Virus record (IMG/VR): IMGVR_UViG_3300028844_000434
Location: 1 to 23,441 of that record
Direction: 5' to 3' (one strand)
Length of the DNA stretch: 23,441 nucleotides
From: a virus
Shown one piece after another: positions 7,641 to 15,235 of this stretch. Below the pieces are notes generated by a model. The model searched no databases, had not been told where the DNA came from, and worked only from the letters and a program-made list of their open reading frames with translations. The stretch's first letter is position 1. The number at the start of each line of letters is the position of its first letter. Made by a program: the position numbers and the translations under genes.

Positions 7641-8069
7641 ATGGATTTAGAACAATTACAAGATTTGGCTGAAAAGAAACTAAAGATTAACGATACAGAG
7701 TTAGATTTAGAATCACTTAAAACGCCTCAATTACACAATGAATTTTTAAAGCACTTAACAAAGTTTAAGTTGTTATTAAGTAAAGCACAAATAGAATATT
7801 ACACACAAAGACGAGAAAAATGGGAATACTATACTGGTAAAGCGCCAGCACAAGTATATGCTGAAAAACCATTTAACTTAAAGTTATTAAAAACTGATGT
7901 TGACAAATATCTGGATTCCGATCCTGAACTAGCAAAATATAAACAAAAAGTAGATTACATACAAACAGTCGTAGATTTTTTAGATAAAACAATTAAGCAA
8001 ATATCAAATCGTGGTTTTCAAATTAAGAATGCTATTGACTGGAGAAAGTTTACTAGTGGCGCTATCTAA
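7641..8069 (+). CDS. uvsY: Recombination mediator UvsY
   Basis: This 142-residue protein is close to T4 UvsY (137). UvsY helps load the UvsX recombinase onto gp32-coated single-stranded DNA and so starts recombination-dependent replication. The C-terminus, S-R-G-F-x-I-K-N-A-x-D-x-R-K-F-x-S-G, matches the T4 ending S-R-G-F-A-I-K-H-I-x-D-M-R-x-F-x-x-G, and the centre has the Y-Y-T-x-R-x-x-K/W-E-Y-Y-T-G-K pattern. The frame is open further upstream, but the ATG at 7641 has a GGAG site (7632-7635) and lies just after a good promoter, so it is the start. UvsW follows after 2 nt, so the two are probably co-transcribed. Confidence 0.9.
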   Translation: MDLEQLQDLAEKKLKINDTELDLESLKTPQLHNEFLKHLTKFKLLLSKAQIEYYTQRREKWEYYTGKAPAQVYAEKPFNLKLLKTDVDKYLDSDPELAKYKQKVDYIQTVVDFLDKTIKQISNRGFQIKNAIDWRKFTSGAI

Positions 8070-8071
8070 AA

Positions 8072-9574
8072 ATGACAACCACACGTTATCTAATCATTGA
8101 TAAACCAAACGAAGTATATCTTAAAATAGAAGCTGAGGCTGATATTCGTAGAGAACTTGGTGAATACTTTACCTTTGAAGTACCAGGGTTTAAATTTATG
8201 CCTCAATATCGTAACAGAGTTTGGGACGGTAAAATTAGATTATTCTCATATGCGACCGGTAAGATATATGCTGGTCTTTATCCTTATATAAAAAACTGGT
8301 GTAAAGAAAATGATGTACATATTGTTGATGGTACAAAGATAAAAGAAAAGACAGTTGATGATGGTAAGATAGACGAGTTAATTAAAGCACTTAAATTACC
8401 ACATGAAGTTAGAGATTATCAAAGAGCAGCTTTTAAGTATTCAATAGAAAAAGATAGATGTTTATTAGTATCGCCTACAGCTAGTGGTAAATCTCTTATA
8501 ATATATCTTATGTTGATATATAATTTATTGCGACTAAAAGATACTAAAGAAGATAAAATCCTTGTTATAGTGCCCACTACATCGCTTGTAGAGCAGTTGT
8601 ACAAAGACTTTAAGGACTATGGTTATAATAGTGAAAGAAACGTACACAGGATATATTCTGGACATGAAAAAGAAACTAATAAAAGAGTTATAATATCTAC
8701 TTGGCAATCAATATACAATCTACCTAAAAAATGGTTTAATCAATTTGGTATGATTGTGGGTGACGAAGCTCATCTGTTTAAAGCTGTGTCGCTCACAAAA
8801 TTGATGACAAAACTAGAAAAGACAAAATATAGAGTTGGATTAACAGGAACTTTAGATGGAAGTAAAACACATAAACTTGTATTAGAAGGTTTATTTGGTG
8901 CTGTAAATAAAGTAGTATCTACAAGTGAACTTATAGAAGAAGGTAAGCTGGCAGAACTAAAGATTATATGTTTAGTATTACAACACGATACGACAGCTAG
9001 ACATTTTTTAAAAGATAAGACTTACCAAGAAGAAATGGACTATTTGGTGTCAAATGAAAAAAGGAATAAATATATAAGAAACTTGACTACATCTATAAAT
9101 GGTAATACACTATGCCTATTTCAGTATGTAGAAAAACACGGAAAAAAATTATATGAATCTATACGAGAACGAGCAGAAAGCAATAAAAAAGTCTTCTACG
9201 TTTACGGAGGCGTTGAGGCAGAAGCAAGAGAACAAATTAGAGAAATTACAGAAAAGTCTGACAACGCTATTATCGTTGCAAGTTATGGGACTTTCAGTAC
9301 GGGCATTAATATACGGAACTTGCATAACATTATCTTTTCTAGTCCTAGCAAATCCCGGATAAGAAATCTACAAAGTATTGGTAGAGGGTTACGATTAAAA
9401 GACGACAATAGTGCAGCCACCTTATACGACTTGGCTGACGATATATCTTATAATGGTAAAGAAAATTATACTTTACAACACTTTAAAGAAAGAATAAATA
9501 TATACAACAGCGAGGATTTTAATTACGAAATCCATAATGTGGAGTTAGCCAATGGTTCAAAAAGTAACAAATAA
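8072..9574 (+). CDS. uvsW: DNA/RNA helicase UvsW
   Basis: This 500-residue superfamily 2 helicase has nearly the length of T4 UvsW (503). UvsW unwinds R-loops and branched DNA and, in T4, switches replication from origin-dependent to recombination-dependent. The N-terminal domain carries F-x-P-x-x-R-x-x-x-W-D-G-K-I-R-L. Walker A is S-P-T-A-S-G-K-S (134-141), and the Walker B/DEAH box is D231-E-A-H. A T-G-T-L-D-G segment follows, as do an A-S-Y-G-x-F-S-T-G-I segment and the Q-S-I-G-R-G-L-R motif VI near the C-terminus. It starts 2 nt after uvsY without an obvious ribosome-binding site, and its end overlaps the Sm-like gene by 23 nt. Confidence 0.95.
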   Translation: MTTTRYLIIDKPNEVYLKIEAEADIRRELGEYFTFEVPGFKFMPQYRNRVWDGKIRLFSYATGKIYAGLYPYIKNWCKENDVHIVDGTKIKEKTVDDGKIDELIKALKLPHEVRDYQRAAFKYSIEKDRCLLVSPTASGKSLIIYLMLIYNLLRLKDTKEDKILVIVPTTSLVEQLYKDFKDYGYNSERNVHRIYSGHEKETNKRVIISTWQSIYNLPKKWFNQFGMIVGDEAHLFKAVSLTKLMTKLEKTKYRVGLTGTLDGSKTHKLVLEGLFGAVNKVVSTSELIEEGKLAELKIICLVLQHDTTARHFLKDKTYQEEMDYLVSNEKRNKYIRNLTTSINGNTLCLFQYVEKHGKKLYESIRERAESNKKVFYVYGGVEAEAREQIREITEKSDNAIIVASYGTFSTGINIRNLHNIIFSSPSKSRIRNLQSIGRGLRLKDDNSAATLYDLADDISYNGKENYTLQHFKERINIYNSEDFNYEIHNVELANGSKSNK

Positions 9575-10007
9575 AGTCAGCCCCATAAAGATTATAAAAC
9601 TCATCAATGGCGATGATATAGTCTGCGCATTGCCGGCTGAACAGCTTGGTGATAAATCGCCAATGTTAAGATTAAGTAAACCTCTATTAGTTAAGTATGT
9701 ACCTCAGTTTTTGCCTGGTGGTGGATTAAAAGATTATGTGGCCCTTATCAAATGGAGCCCCTATACAAAAGATATGATTATAACTATTCCAAAAGACAAA
9801 ATAATGTCAATTGTAAATGCTAATATTGATATGAGTAAAAGTTATAACCATATGATGATAAGTTATGATAAACCTGTGCCGATTGTAAAGAAAGAAACAA
9901 AAGAGTCTTACCAAAGAGAAAGATTTAGTGACGAAGATAATGATAAAGTAAATGAGATATTTGATGAACTTGATGATGATTTTATTCCTAAAAAGACTAT
10001 ACACTAA
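9552..10007 (+). CDS. Sm-like (LSm/Hfq-fold) protein of T4-like marine phages
   Basis: This is a 151-residue protein. Residues about 10-95 look like an Sm fold: an Sm1-like strand set (I-K-I-I-K-L-I-N-G-D-D-I-V-C), a central L-R-L-S-K-P-L-L-V-K-Y segment, then I-T-I-P-K-D-K-I-M-S-I-V-N-A-N. The C-terminal 45 residues are acidic and probably disordered. I recall a structurally characterised Sm-like protein of putative cyanophage origin with this type of sequence; that link is from memory and unverified. Sm proteins form rings that bind U-rich RNA. The gene overlaps uvsW (GGAG at 9541-9544 before the ATG) and precedes the gp55 promoter. An RNA-chaperone role is inferred from the fold. Confidence 0.65.
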   Translation: MVQKVTNKVSPIKIIKLINGDDIVCALPAEQLGDKSPMLRLSKPLLVKYVPQFLPGGGLKDYVALIKWSPYTKDMIITIPKDKIMSIVNANIDMSKSYNHMMISYDKPVPIVKKETKESYQRERFSDEDNDKVNEIFDELDDDFIPKKTIH

Positions 10008-10041
10008 TAGACTCTATTCCTCTGATCGCTCTACAAGCTCT

Positions 10042-10069
10042 ATTATACACAAAAATTTGAAAAAGTCAA
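10042..10069 (-). promoter_or_regulatory. Possible antisense sigma70-type promoter
   Basis: Read on the minus strand, TTGACT (10069-10064) is followed after 16 bp by a perfect TATAAT (10047-10042). Transcription would start near 10035 and run leftwards, antisense to the Sm-like gene and the end of uvsW. No credible minus-strand gene lies downstream. Confidence 0.45.
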
Positions 10070-10114
10070 TACTGATTTGAGGTAAAATAAAAAGAATAAA
10101 AACTGCTTAAAACA

Positions 10115-10143
10115 TTGACAAAACATAGGAAAAATGGTATATT
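10115..10143 (+). promoter_or_regulatory. Sigma70-type early promoter for gp55 (apparently leaderless)
   Basis: TTGACA (10115-10120), a 17-bp spacer and TATATT (10138-10143) with an extended TGG. The gp55 ATG at 10150 begins 7 bases after the last base of the -10 box, which is where transcription would normally start. Confidence 0.88.
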
Positions 10144-10149
10144 AGTATT

Positions 10150-10692
10150 ATGAATAAAACAAAAAAAGCAAAAGAACATTACGTTAATAACAAAGAATTT
10201 TTAGAGGCAATGAAAGCCTACAAGAAAAACGTAAATAAAGCGATACGAGCAAAAGAAGATAAACCACCTGTAACAGACTATATAGGTAGTTGTTTTTTAA
10301 AGATAGCGAATCACTTATCTTATAGACCAAATTTTATTAATTATACGTTTAGAGACGATATGGTTAGTGATGGTATAGAAAACTGCTTACAATACCTTGA
10401 TAATTTTAACCCTAAAAAATCAAACAATCCTTTCGCATATTTTACACAAATAATTTATTACGCCTTTGTAAGAAGAATACAAAAAGAAAAGAAACAAACA
10501 ACTATCAAACATAGACTTATTATGGATAACAACTATGATGATATTGCTCTTCAACCAGGTGAAGATAGAGAATTTAAAAATCAATTTAAAGAGTTTTTAC
10601 AAAAAAATATTCGTATGGAAGAACCTGTCAAAAAAGAAAAAAAGGTTAAGAAAAAACGAGTTAAAAAATCTACATCTAAATTGTTTCACTAA
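10150..10692 (+). CDS. gp55: Late-transcription sigma factor gp55
   Basis: This 180-residue protein is close to T4 gp55 (185), the small divergent sigma factor that directs host RNA polymerase to TATAAATA late promoters, activated by the sliding clamp gp45. The N-terminal Y-V-N-N-K-E-F-L-E-A aligns with T4 Y-V-N-N-K-E-L-L-Q-A. The core has D-D-M-V-S-D-G-I-E-N (T4 Q-E-M-I-A-D-G-I-E-A), N-N-P-F-A-Y-F-T-Q and F-V-R-R-I-Q-K-E-K-K. The C-terminus is very Lys-rich. The N-terminal match fixes the start at 10150, where there is no ribosome-binding site and the promoter places transcription start at the ATG. gp47 follows 3 nt after the stop. Confidence 0.93.
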   Translation: MNKTKKAKEHYVNNKEFLEAMKAYKKNVNKAIRAKEDKPPVTDYIGSCFLKIANHLSYRPNFINYTFRDDMVSDGIENCLQYLDNFNPKKSNNPFAYFTQIIYYAFVRRIQKEKKQTTIKHRLIMDNNYDDIALQPGEDREFKNQFKEFLQKNIRMEEPVKKEKKVKKKRVKKSTSKLFH

Positions 10693-10695
10693 CGT

Positions 10696-11760
10696 ATGAA
10701 AATAGCATTACTAAACGATACGCACTTTGGTGCGAGAAACGATAGTCCAGCTTTTCTGGATTATTTTATGCGTTTTTATAACGAGATATTTTTTCCATAT
10801 CTAAAAGAAAACAACATAACAACACTTATACATTTAGGTGATGTTGTTGATAGAAGAAAGTTTATCAACTTTAAAACAGCTCATACATTCAGAGAAAACT
10901 TTATGCACAGATTGTATAAAGAAGGAATTGATACTCACATTATATTAGGTAACCATGATACTTATTATAAAAACACAAATGAAGTAAATGCGATTAGAGA
11001 ATTATGTACCACTTATGATGGAATAAAAGAACCTTGGATATACGAAAAGGCAACTACTGTAAATTTTGATGGTACAGATATTTGTCTTATACCTTGGATA
11101 TGTGATGATAACTATGAGCATTCTATCAATGAAATAGAAACTAGTAAAGCTCAACTTGCTTTAGGTCATTTAGAAATCAAAGGCTTTGAAATGCATAGTG
11201 GTCATATGAATTTACAAGGTTTAGAAAAGTCTATGTTTCATAGATTCGAAAAAGTATTATCTGGTCACTTTCATAAGAAATCAGATGATGGTCAAGTTTA
11301 TTATCTTGGCACACAATATGAAATTACTTGGTCAGATTATAAATGTCCAAAAGGCTTTCATATATTAGATACGGAAACAAGAGAAATAACTAGGATACCT
11401 AATCCTATGAGAATACATAAAAAGTTAATTTACAATGATAAAGAGAATGACTATGTAAATATGGACTTATCACATTTTAAAGACACCTTTGTAAAAGTTT
11501 TTGTATCAAACAAAACAAACGAAGAAATGTTTAATAACTTAATTGATAGATTACACAATACAATAGATACACACGAGGTAAACATAATAGAAGATTTAAA
11601 TACAGATATTACAGCATCTGTTAAAGAAGACATACTAGATCAAGGAGAGGACACACTTACATTTTTAGGAAACTATGTTGAACAAATAGATAGTGATTTA
11701 GACAAACATAAACTTAAAAATGTAATTAAAGATTTATATACTGAAGCAAGTGAAAGGTAA
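10696..11760 (+). CDS. gp47: Recombination nuclease subunit gp47 (SbcD/Mre11-like)
   Basis: This 354-residue protein (T4 gp47 339) is a metallophosphoesterase nuclease. Metal-binding motifs are in order: N-D-T-H (D8, H10), L-G-D-V-V-D-R (D49), G-N-H-D (85-88) and S-G-H-F-H (H191, H193). With the gp46 ATPase it resects double-strand ends to make the 3' single strands used by UvsX/UvsY, and it helps degrade host DNA. It starts 3 nt after gp55 with no clear ribosome-binding site, suggesting translational coupling. It is separated from gp46 by one small oxygenase-like gene. Confidence 0.95.
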   Translation: MKIALLNDTHFGARNDSPAFLDYFMRFYNEIFFPYLKENNITTLIHLGDVVDRRKFINFKTAHTFRENFMHRLYKEGIDTHIILGNHDTYYKNTNEVNAIRELCTTYDGIKEPWIYEKATTVNFDGTDICLIPWICDDNYEHSINEIETSKAQLALGHLEIKGFEMHSGHMNLQGLEKSMFHRFEKVLSGHFHKKSDDGQVYYLGTQYEITWSDYKCPKGFHILDTETREITRIPNPMRIHKKLIYNDKENDYVNMDLSHFKDTFVKVFVSNKTNEEMFNNLIDRLHNTIDTHEVNIIEDLNTDITASVKEDILDQGEDTLTFLGNYVEQIDSDLDKHKLKNVIKDLYTEASER

Positions 11761-11762
11761 AA

Positions 11763-12356
11763 GTGGAAATAACATATCTCGGTCAACATTTTTGTTGTGA
11801 AAAAATTAGTCTTGGTTTAATAGAAAAAATAAACAAACTTATAGACGAAGACTCAAACTTAATTAATGTAAGCAATACTCTTTCGGGTAAGATTAAAAAA
11901 GAGTATGATGTTCACAAACACTTAAAACAAGCAGACACGGAAGAAGAAATACCTAACTTTATTTCTAGAGCTAATGATACCTATGAAAAAGATAGTGCAT
12001 TTAAATGGGACGTCAAATTTTATAATGCTTGGGGAAACGATCAAAAAGAAGGCGAATATCAAATAGTACATCAACACAGTGGTAAATCTATTATTGGTTA
12101 TTCATCAATCTTGTTTTTAAAAGTACCTGATTTTGGTCCTGAGTTTACAGAAACAGCGTTACCAACAAATGGTCGTACGGTATTACTAGGAAAAGCTGGT
12201 GGGTCACTTAACAACACATGCCACACAATAAATCCTGTGGTTGGTGATATGTATGTTTTTCCATATGATATGGAACACCTTGTTTATCCTTTTATAGGTA
12301 GTGGTATAAGAAGAACTATAAGCATGAACTTTGATTTACTTTATGAGAAAGCTTAA
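11763..12356 (+). CDS. 2OG-Fe(II)-oxygenase-like protein between gp47 and gp46
   Basis: This 197-residue protein starts with GTG, preceded by GAAAGG. The C-terminal half looks like a double-stranded beta-helix of the 2-oxoglutarate/Fe(II) oxygenase type: W-x-V-K-F-Y-N-A-W-G (82-91), an H-x-H-S-G pair (H103, H105), a G-D-M-Y-V-F-P-Y-D-M-E-H-L-V-Y-P-F segment with distal His172, and R-R-T-I-S-M-N-F with a candidate 2OG-binding Arg. The usual HxD is not plain, since the pair is H-x-H, so metal ligation is uncertain. The substrate is unknown. It is embedded between the two SbcCD-type subunits and overlaps gp46 by one base, so all three are probably co-expressed. Confidence 0.65.
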   Translation: MEITYLGQHFCCEKISLGLIEKINKLIDEDSNLINVSNTLSGKIKKEYDVHKHLKQADTEEEIPNFISRANDTYEKDSAFKWDVKFYNAWGNDQKEGEYQIVHQHSGKSIIGYSSILFLKVPDFGPEFTETALPTNGRTVLLGKAGGSLNNTCHTINPVVGDMYVFPYDMEHLVYPFIGSGIRRTISMNFDLLYEKA

Positions 12357-14071
12357 TGATATTATTTAAAAAAATTAGATGGAAGAACTTTCTATCCACT
12401 GGAAATACTTTTGTTGAAATAGACTTAAACAAGTCACAAATGACTTTGATGATTGGCGCCAATGGTTCTGGTAAATCAACAATGTTAGACGCATTAACCT
12501 TTGCGTTATTTAATCGACCATTTAGATTAATCAAAAAAGAGCAAATAGTAAACACAATCAATAATGCCGATACTTTGGTAGAGGTAGAATTTCAAATAGG
12601 TACAAAATATTTTAAAGTTATAAGAGGTATTAAACCAAATATATTTGAAATATACAGCGATGGCGTATTACAGAACCAAGACGCATCTAGTGTAGATTAT
12701 CAAAAAATATTAGAAGATCAAATATTAAGATTAAACTACAGAGCGTTTAAACAGATCGCTGTGCTAGGTTCCTCATCATATCAACCATTTATGCAAATGA
12801 GACCTAGACACAGACGAGAAGTTGTTGAAGAAATATTGGACATAAGAGTATTGACACACATGGATATTCTTACAAGAAATCAACAAACAGATTTAGGTAA
12901 ACAAATTGTAAATGCTAGACACCAATGTGATCTAATCGAATCAAAACACGAACTACAAACAAAACATTATAATGAATTAAAAAATAGAAGTACAGGTGAC
13001 ATTGATATTAAGAAACAAAAACTACAAGAAAACGAAGACGCAACAGAACAATATTTAAGGAAGACAAAGAAATTAGAAGAAGATTATAAACAATATGAAA
13101 CTCAAATAGCAGATAAACCAAAATATGAAACTAAACTAAAACAGTTAGAAAAGTTAGAAACAAAAATAGAACAAAATTTAGAAACACATAAAAAGAGTTT
13201 AGACTTCTTTGAACAAAATGACAACTGTCCTGTATGTACACAAAAGATAGAAGAAAAATTTAGAGACGAAAAGATAGACAAAGAGAGAACTAAAGTAATT
13301 ACATTAAATCAAGGCATGAAAGATTTAGTTACAGAGTTATCTAAAGTAGAAAACAAGATTACAGAATTTAATGGTATATCAGATAAACTATATGAAAACA
13401 AAATACAAATGTCAAAAGTAGAGTCTTCACTAAAAGAACTAAAAAGATTTACAGATACTTTACATAATGAGATATTATTATTAGAAGGTAAAGATGAAGA
13501 CGATAAAGATATTGTTAAAAACTTGGTGGATTTAAAAGACCAATTAGAAGCAACAAAAGTTGAATTAAATACAATTACTGAAGAAAAGAAATATATTGAT
13601 ATTGCTAGAGAGATACTATCTGACAGAGGTGCTAAAGCTAAAATTATTAAGAAGTATTTACCTATTATGAATACATTAATTAATCAACATCTACAATCTA
13701 TGGATTTCTTTGTATCATTTCATTTAGACGAAGAATTTAAAGAGACTGTAAAGAGCAGACATAGAGACACCTTTGACTACAATAACTTTAGTGAGGGTGA
13801 AAAGATGAGAATAGATTTGGCATTAGTATTTACTTGGCGTGCTATTGCTAAAATGAAAAACAGCGCCAATACAAACTTAATGGTACTTGATGAAATATTT
13901 GATAGCTCATTAGATGGACAAGGTACAGATGACTTCTTTAAGATTGTAAATAAAATGGGCAAAGAGAATATCTTTATTATATCACACAAAGGCGATATAC
14001 TATTTGATAAATTCACAAATATTATTAAATTCGAAAAAGAACATAATTTTACAAAACTTCAAAATGTATAA
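12356..14071 (+). CDS. gp46: Recombination ATPase subunit gp46 (SbcC/Rad50-like)
   Basis: This 571-residue protein (T4 gp46 560) is an SMC-like ATPase. Walker A is G-A-N-G-S-G-K-S-T (34-42). A long coiled coil of about 170-420 is broken by a C-P-V-C zinc hook (291-294). The ABC signature is S-E-G-E-K-M-R-I-D-L-A-L (from 479), and Walker B is L-M-V-L-D-E with D512/E513. It partners gp47 in end resection. The ATG overlaps the stop of the preceding oxygenase-like gene by one base. A late-type promoter and the deformylase gene follow. Confidence 0.95.
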   Translation: MILFKKIRWKNFLSTGNTFVEIDLNKSQMTLMIGANGSGKSTMLDALTFALFNRPFRLIKKEQIVNTINNADTLVEVEFQIGTKYFKVIRGIKPNIFEIYSDGVLQNQDASSVDYQKILEDQILRLNYRAFKQIAVLGSSSYQPFMQMRPRHRREVVEEILDIRVLTHMDILTRNQQTDLGKQIVNARHQCDLIESKHELQTKHYNELKNRSTGDIDIKKQKLQENEDATEQYLRKTKKLEEDYKQYETQIADKPKYETKLKQLEKLETKIEQNLETHKKSLDFFEQNDNCPVCTQKIEEKFRDEKIDKERTKVITLNQGMKDLVTELSKVENKITEFNGISDKLYENKIQMSKVESSLKELKRFTDTLHNEILLLEGKDEDDKDIVKNLVDLKDQLEATKVELNTITEEKKYIDIAREILSDRGAKAKIIKKYLPIMNTLINQHLQSMDFFVSFHLDEEFKETVKSRHRDTFDYNNFSEGEKMRIDLALVFTWRAIAKMKNSANTNLMVLDEIFDSSLDGQGTDDFFKIVNKMGKENIFIISHKGDILFDKFTNIIKFEKEHNFTKLQNV

Positions 14072-14091
14072 GATATACCTATAAGACGAAA

Positions 14092-14099
14092 CATAAATA
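14092..14099 (+). promoter_or_regulatory. Late-promoter-like CATAAATA before peptide deformylase
   Basis: This matches the NATAAATA variant described for T4-like cyanophages. It lies 20 nt after the gp46 stop region and 19 nt before the def ATG, whose leader contains AAGGAAA. Confidence 0.5.
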
Positions 14100-14118
14100 T
14101 CAACTTTAAGGAAATACA

Positions 14119-14679
14119 ATGACAAAAGAACTAAAACTAATACCACCAAGTGATCCAAGAGTACAATCAGCAATCGCACCGTTTAGTGATGAAATGCTAA
14201 AAGAACATAGCTTTAAAGACCGAAAAGAGCTAACAAATGCTATGTTTGCTACTATGAAAAAATATGGCGGAATTGGTTTAACTTGTAATCAAGTAGGTTT
14301 GCCTTACAATATGTTTGTACTTGGCGATCACATAGGCTTAGAAAATGGTTTAAAAATGGCTTGTTTTAATCCTATGATAATATCAAGTAGTGAAGAAACA
14401 ACTGTGATGAAAGAAGGTTGTTTAACATTTCCATTTGTATTTTTATCAATCACTAGACCTAGAAAAATAGTTGTAAAATACGAAGATGAAAATGGCGACT
14501 TACAAGAAGGTAATTTAGACGGTATGTTTTCTCGTATATTTCAACATGAATACGACCACACAGTAGGTAAAAATTTTACTGACTATGCATCAAAATTAAA
14601 GTTAGATCGTGCTTATAATAAAGCAGAAAAACAAATGGATAGAGCAAGAAAATTACGTGCCGAGACTCAAAGTAAATAA
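14119..14679 (+). CDS. def: Peptide deformylase
   Basis: This 186-residue protein removes the formyl group from the N-terminal Met of new proteins. All three family motifs are present: motif 1 G-I-G-L-T-C-N-Q (51-58, with T-C replacing the usual A-A), motif 2 E-G-C-L-T-F-P (99-105, metal ligand Cys101) and motif 3 Q-H-E-Y-D-H (142-147, ligands His143 and His147, catalytic Glu144). Length and completeness suggest an active enzyme. Deformylases are known in marine T4-like phages and are thought to support host protein processing late in infection. It has an AAGGAAA site and a possible late promoter, and its end overlaps the next gene. Confidence 0.93.
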   Translation: MTKELKLIPPSDPRVQSAIAPFSDEMLKEHSFKDRKELTNAMFATMKKYGGIGLTCNQVGLPYNMFVLGDHIGLENGLKMACFNPMIISSSEETTVMKEGCLTFPFVFLSITRPRKIVVKYEDENGDLQEGNLDGMFSRIFQHEYDHTVGKNFTDYASKLKLDRAYNKAEKQMDRARKLRAETQSK

Positions 14680-15223
14680 TTACGTTTTTTATAGAGAATT
14701 AGAAGCTTCAAAAGAAGAAATACGCTATGATAATTGGCGTGCTGGTTCTTTTAATAAAGAAAATCTAGTTAAAGATATAGAAGAAGAATTTAAAGTAAAT
14801 GGTGCTAGTGATAAAGTACCACCCTTTCAAACTAAAGTAAATCTATATGATAGAGTAAAACATAAGAAACATTGGAGTGATCTTTATAAGAAAATACAAC
14901 ACTGTTTAATGAGATATTATGTTAGAGACTTTGAACTAAAAGAAAGTTGGGCAAACAAGGCAGTAGAAAACAGCGCCTTTGGTTTTCATACACACGATAG
15001 AGATATTACTGTTGTTTATTATGTGAAAAACAACTATCCTGAATTTGGTACAAATATAGATGAACAAGTCATCATACCAGGTATTGAAGATTCGTTATTA
15101 ATATTTGACGGAAAGATACGTCACCAACTATGTAATATGCCCTTTGAACTAGCTGTGCACCCTCATAATCATAGATATTCCATAGTATTTGATTTCAACA
15201 TTGACAAATCAAAGGCAACCTGA
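14657..15223 (+). CDS. Second 2OG-Fe(II)-oxygenase-like (cupin-fold) protein
   Basis: This is a 188-residue protein from a GTG at 14657, overlapping def by 23 nt; an in-frame GTG at 14609 would add 16 residues but overlap def by 71 nt. Neither start has a good ribosome-binding site, so the start is uncertain. Oxygenase-like features are G-F-H-T-H-D-R-D (H111, H113, D114), a run of strands T-V-V-Y-Y-V, an I-P-G-x-E-D-S-L-L-I-F-D-G segment with distal His156 in R-H-Q-L, and H-R-Y-S-I-V-F-D-F-N with candidate Arg173. An HxD-like arrangement is present, so this is the better oxygenase candidate of the two. The substrate is unknown. The promoter of the methyltransferase lies inside its last codons. 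Confidence 0.6.
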   Translation: MPRLKVNNYVFYRELEASKEEIRYDNWRAGSFNKENLVKDIEEEFKVNGASDKVPPFQTKVNLYDRVKHKKHWSDLYKKIQHCLMRYYVRDFELKESWANKAVENSAFGFHTHDRDITVVYYVKNNYPEFGTNIDEQVIIPGIEDSLLIFDGKIRHQLCNMPFELAVHPHNHRYSIVFDFNIDKSKAT

Positions 15224-15229
15224 TATATT
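15201..15229 (+). promoter_or_regulatory. Sigma70-type promoter for the DNA methyltransferase (apparently leaderless)
   Basis: TTGACA (15201-15206), a 17-bp spacer and TATATT (15224-15229) with an extended TGA. It overlaps the end of the preceding gene. The ATG at 15236 begins 7 bases after the -10 box, and an in-frame TAA lies directly before it. Confidence 0.88.
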
Positions 15230-15235
15230 AATTAA

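Noticed and set aside
9063-9500. AATAAATA octamers inside uvsW as late promoters
   Set aside because: They fall within coding sequence far from any downstream gene start, and such octamers are expected by chance in AT-rich DNA.
9807-10004. Minus-strand 65-codon hydrophobic frame starting GTG downstream of the possible antisense promoter
   Set aside because: It is the complement of an Asp/Glu/Lys-rich coding region, which automatically gives a Phe/Ile/Leu-rich reverse frame. It has no ribosome-binding site at good spacing.
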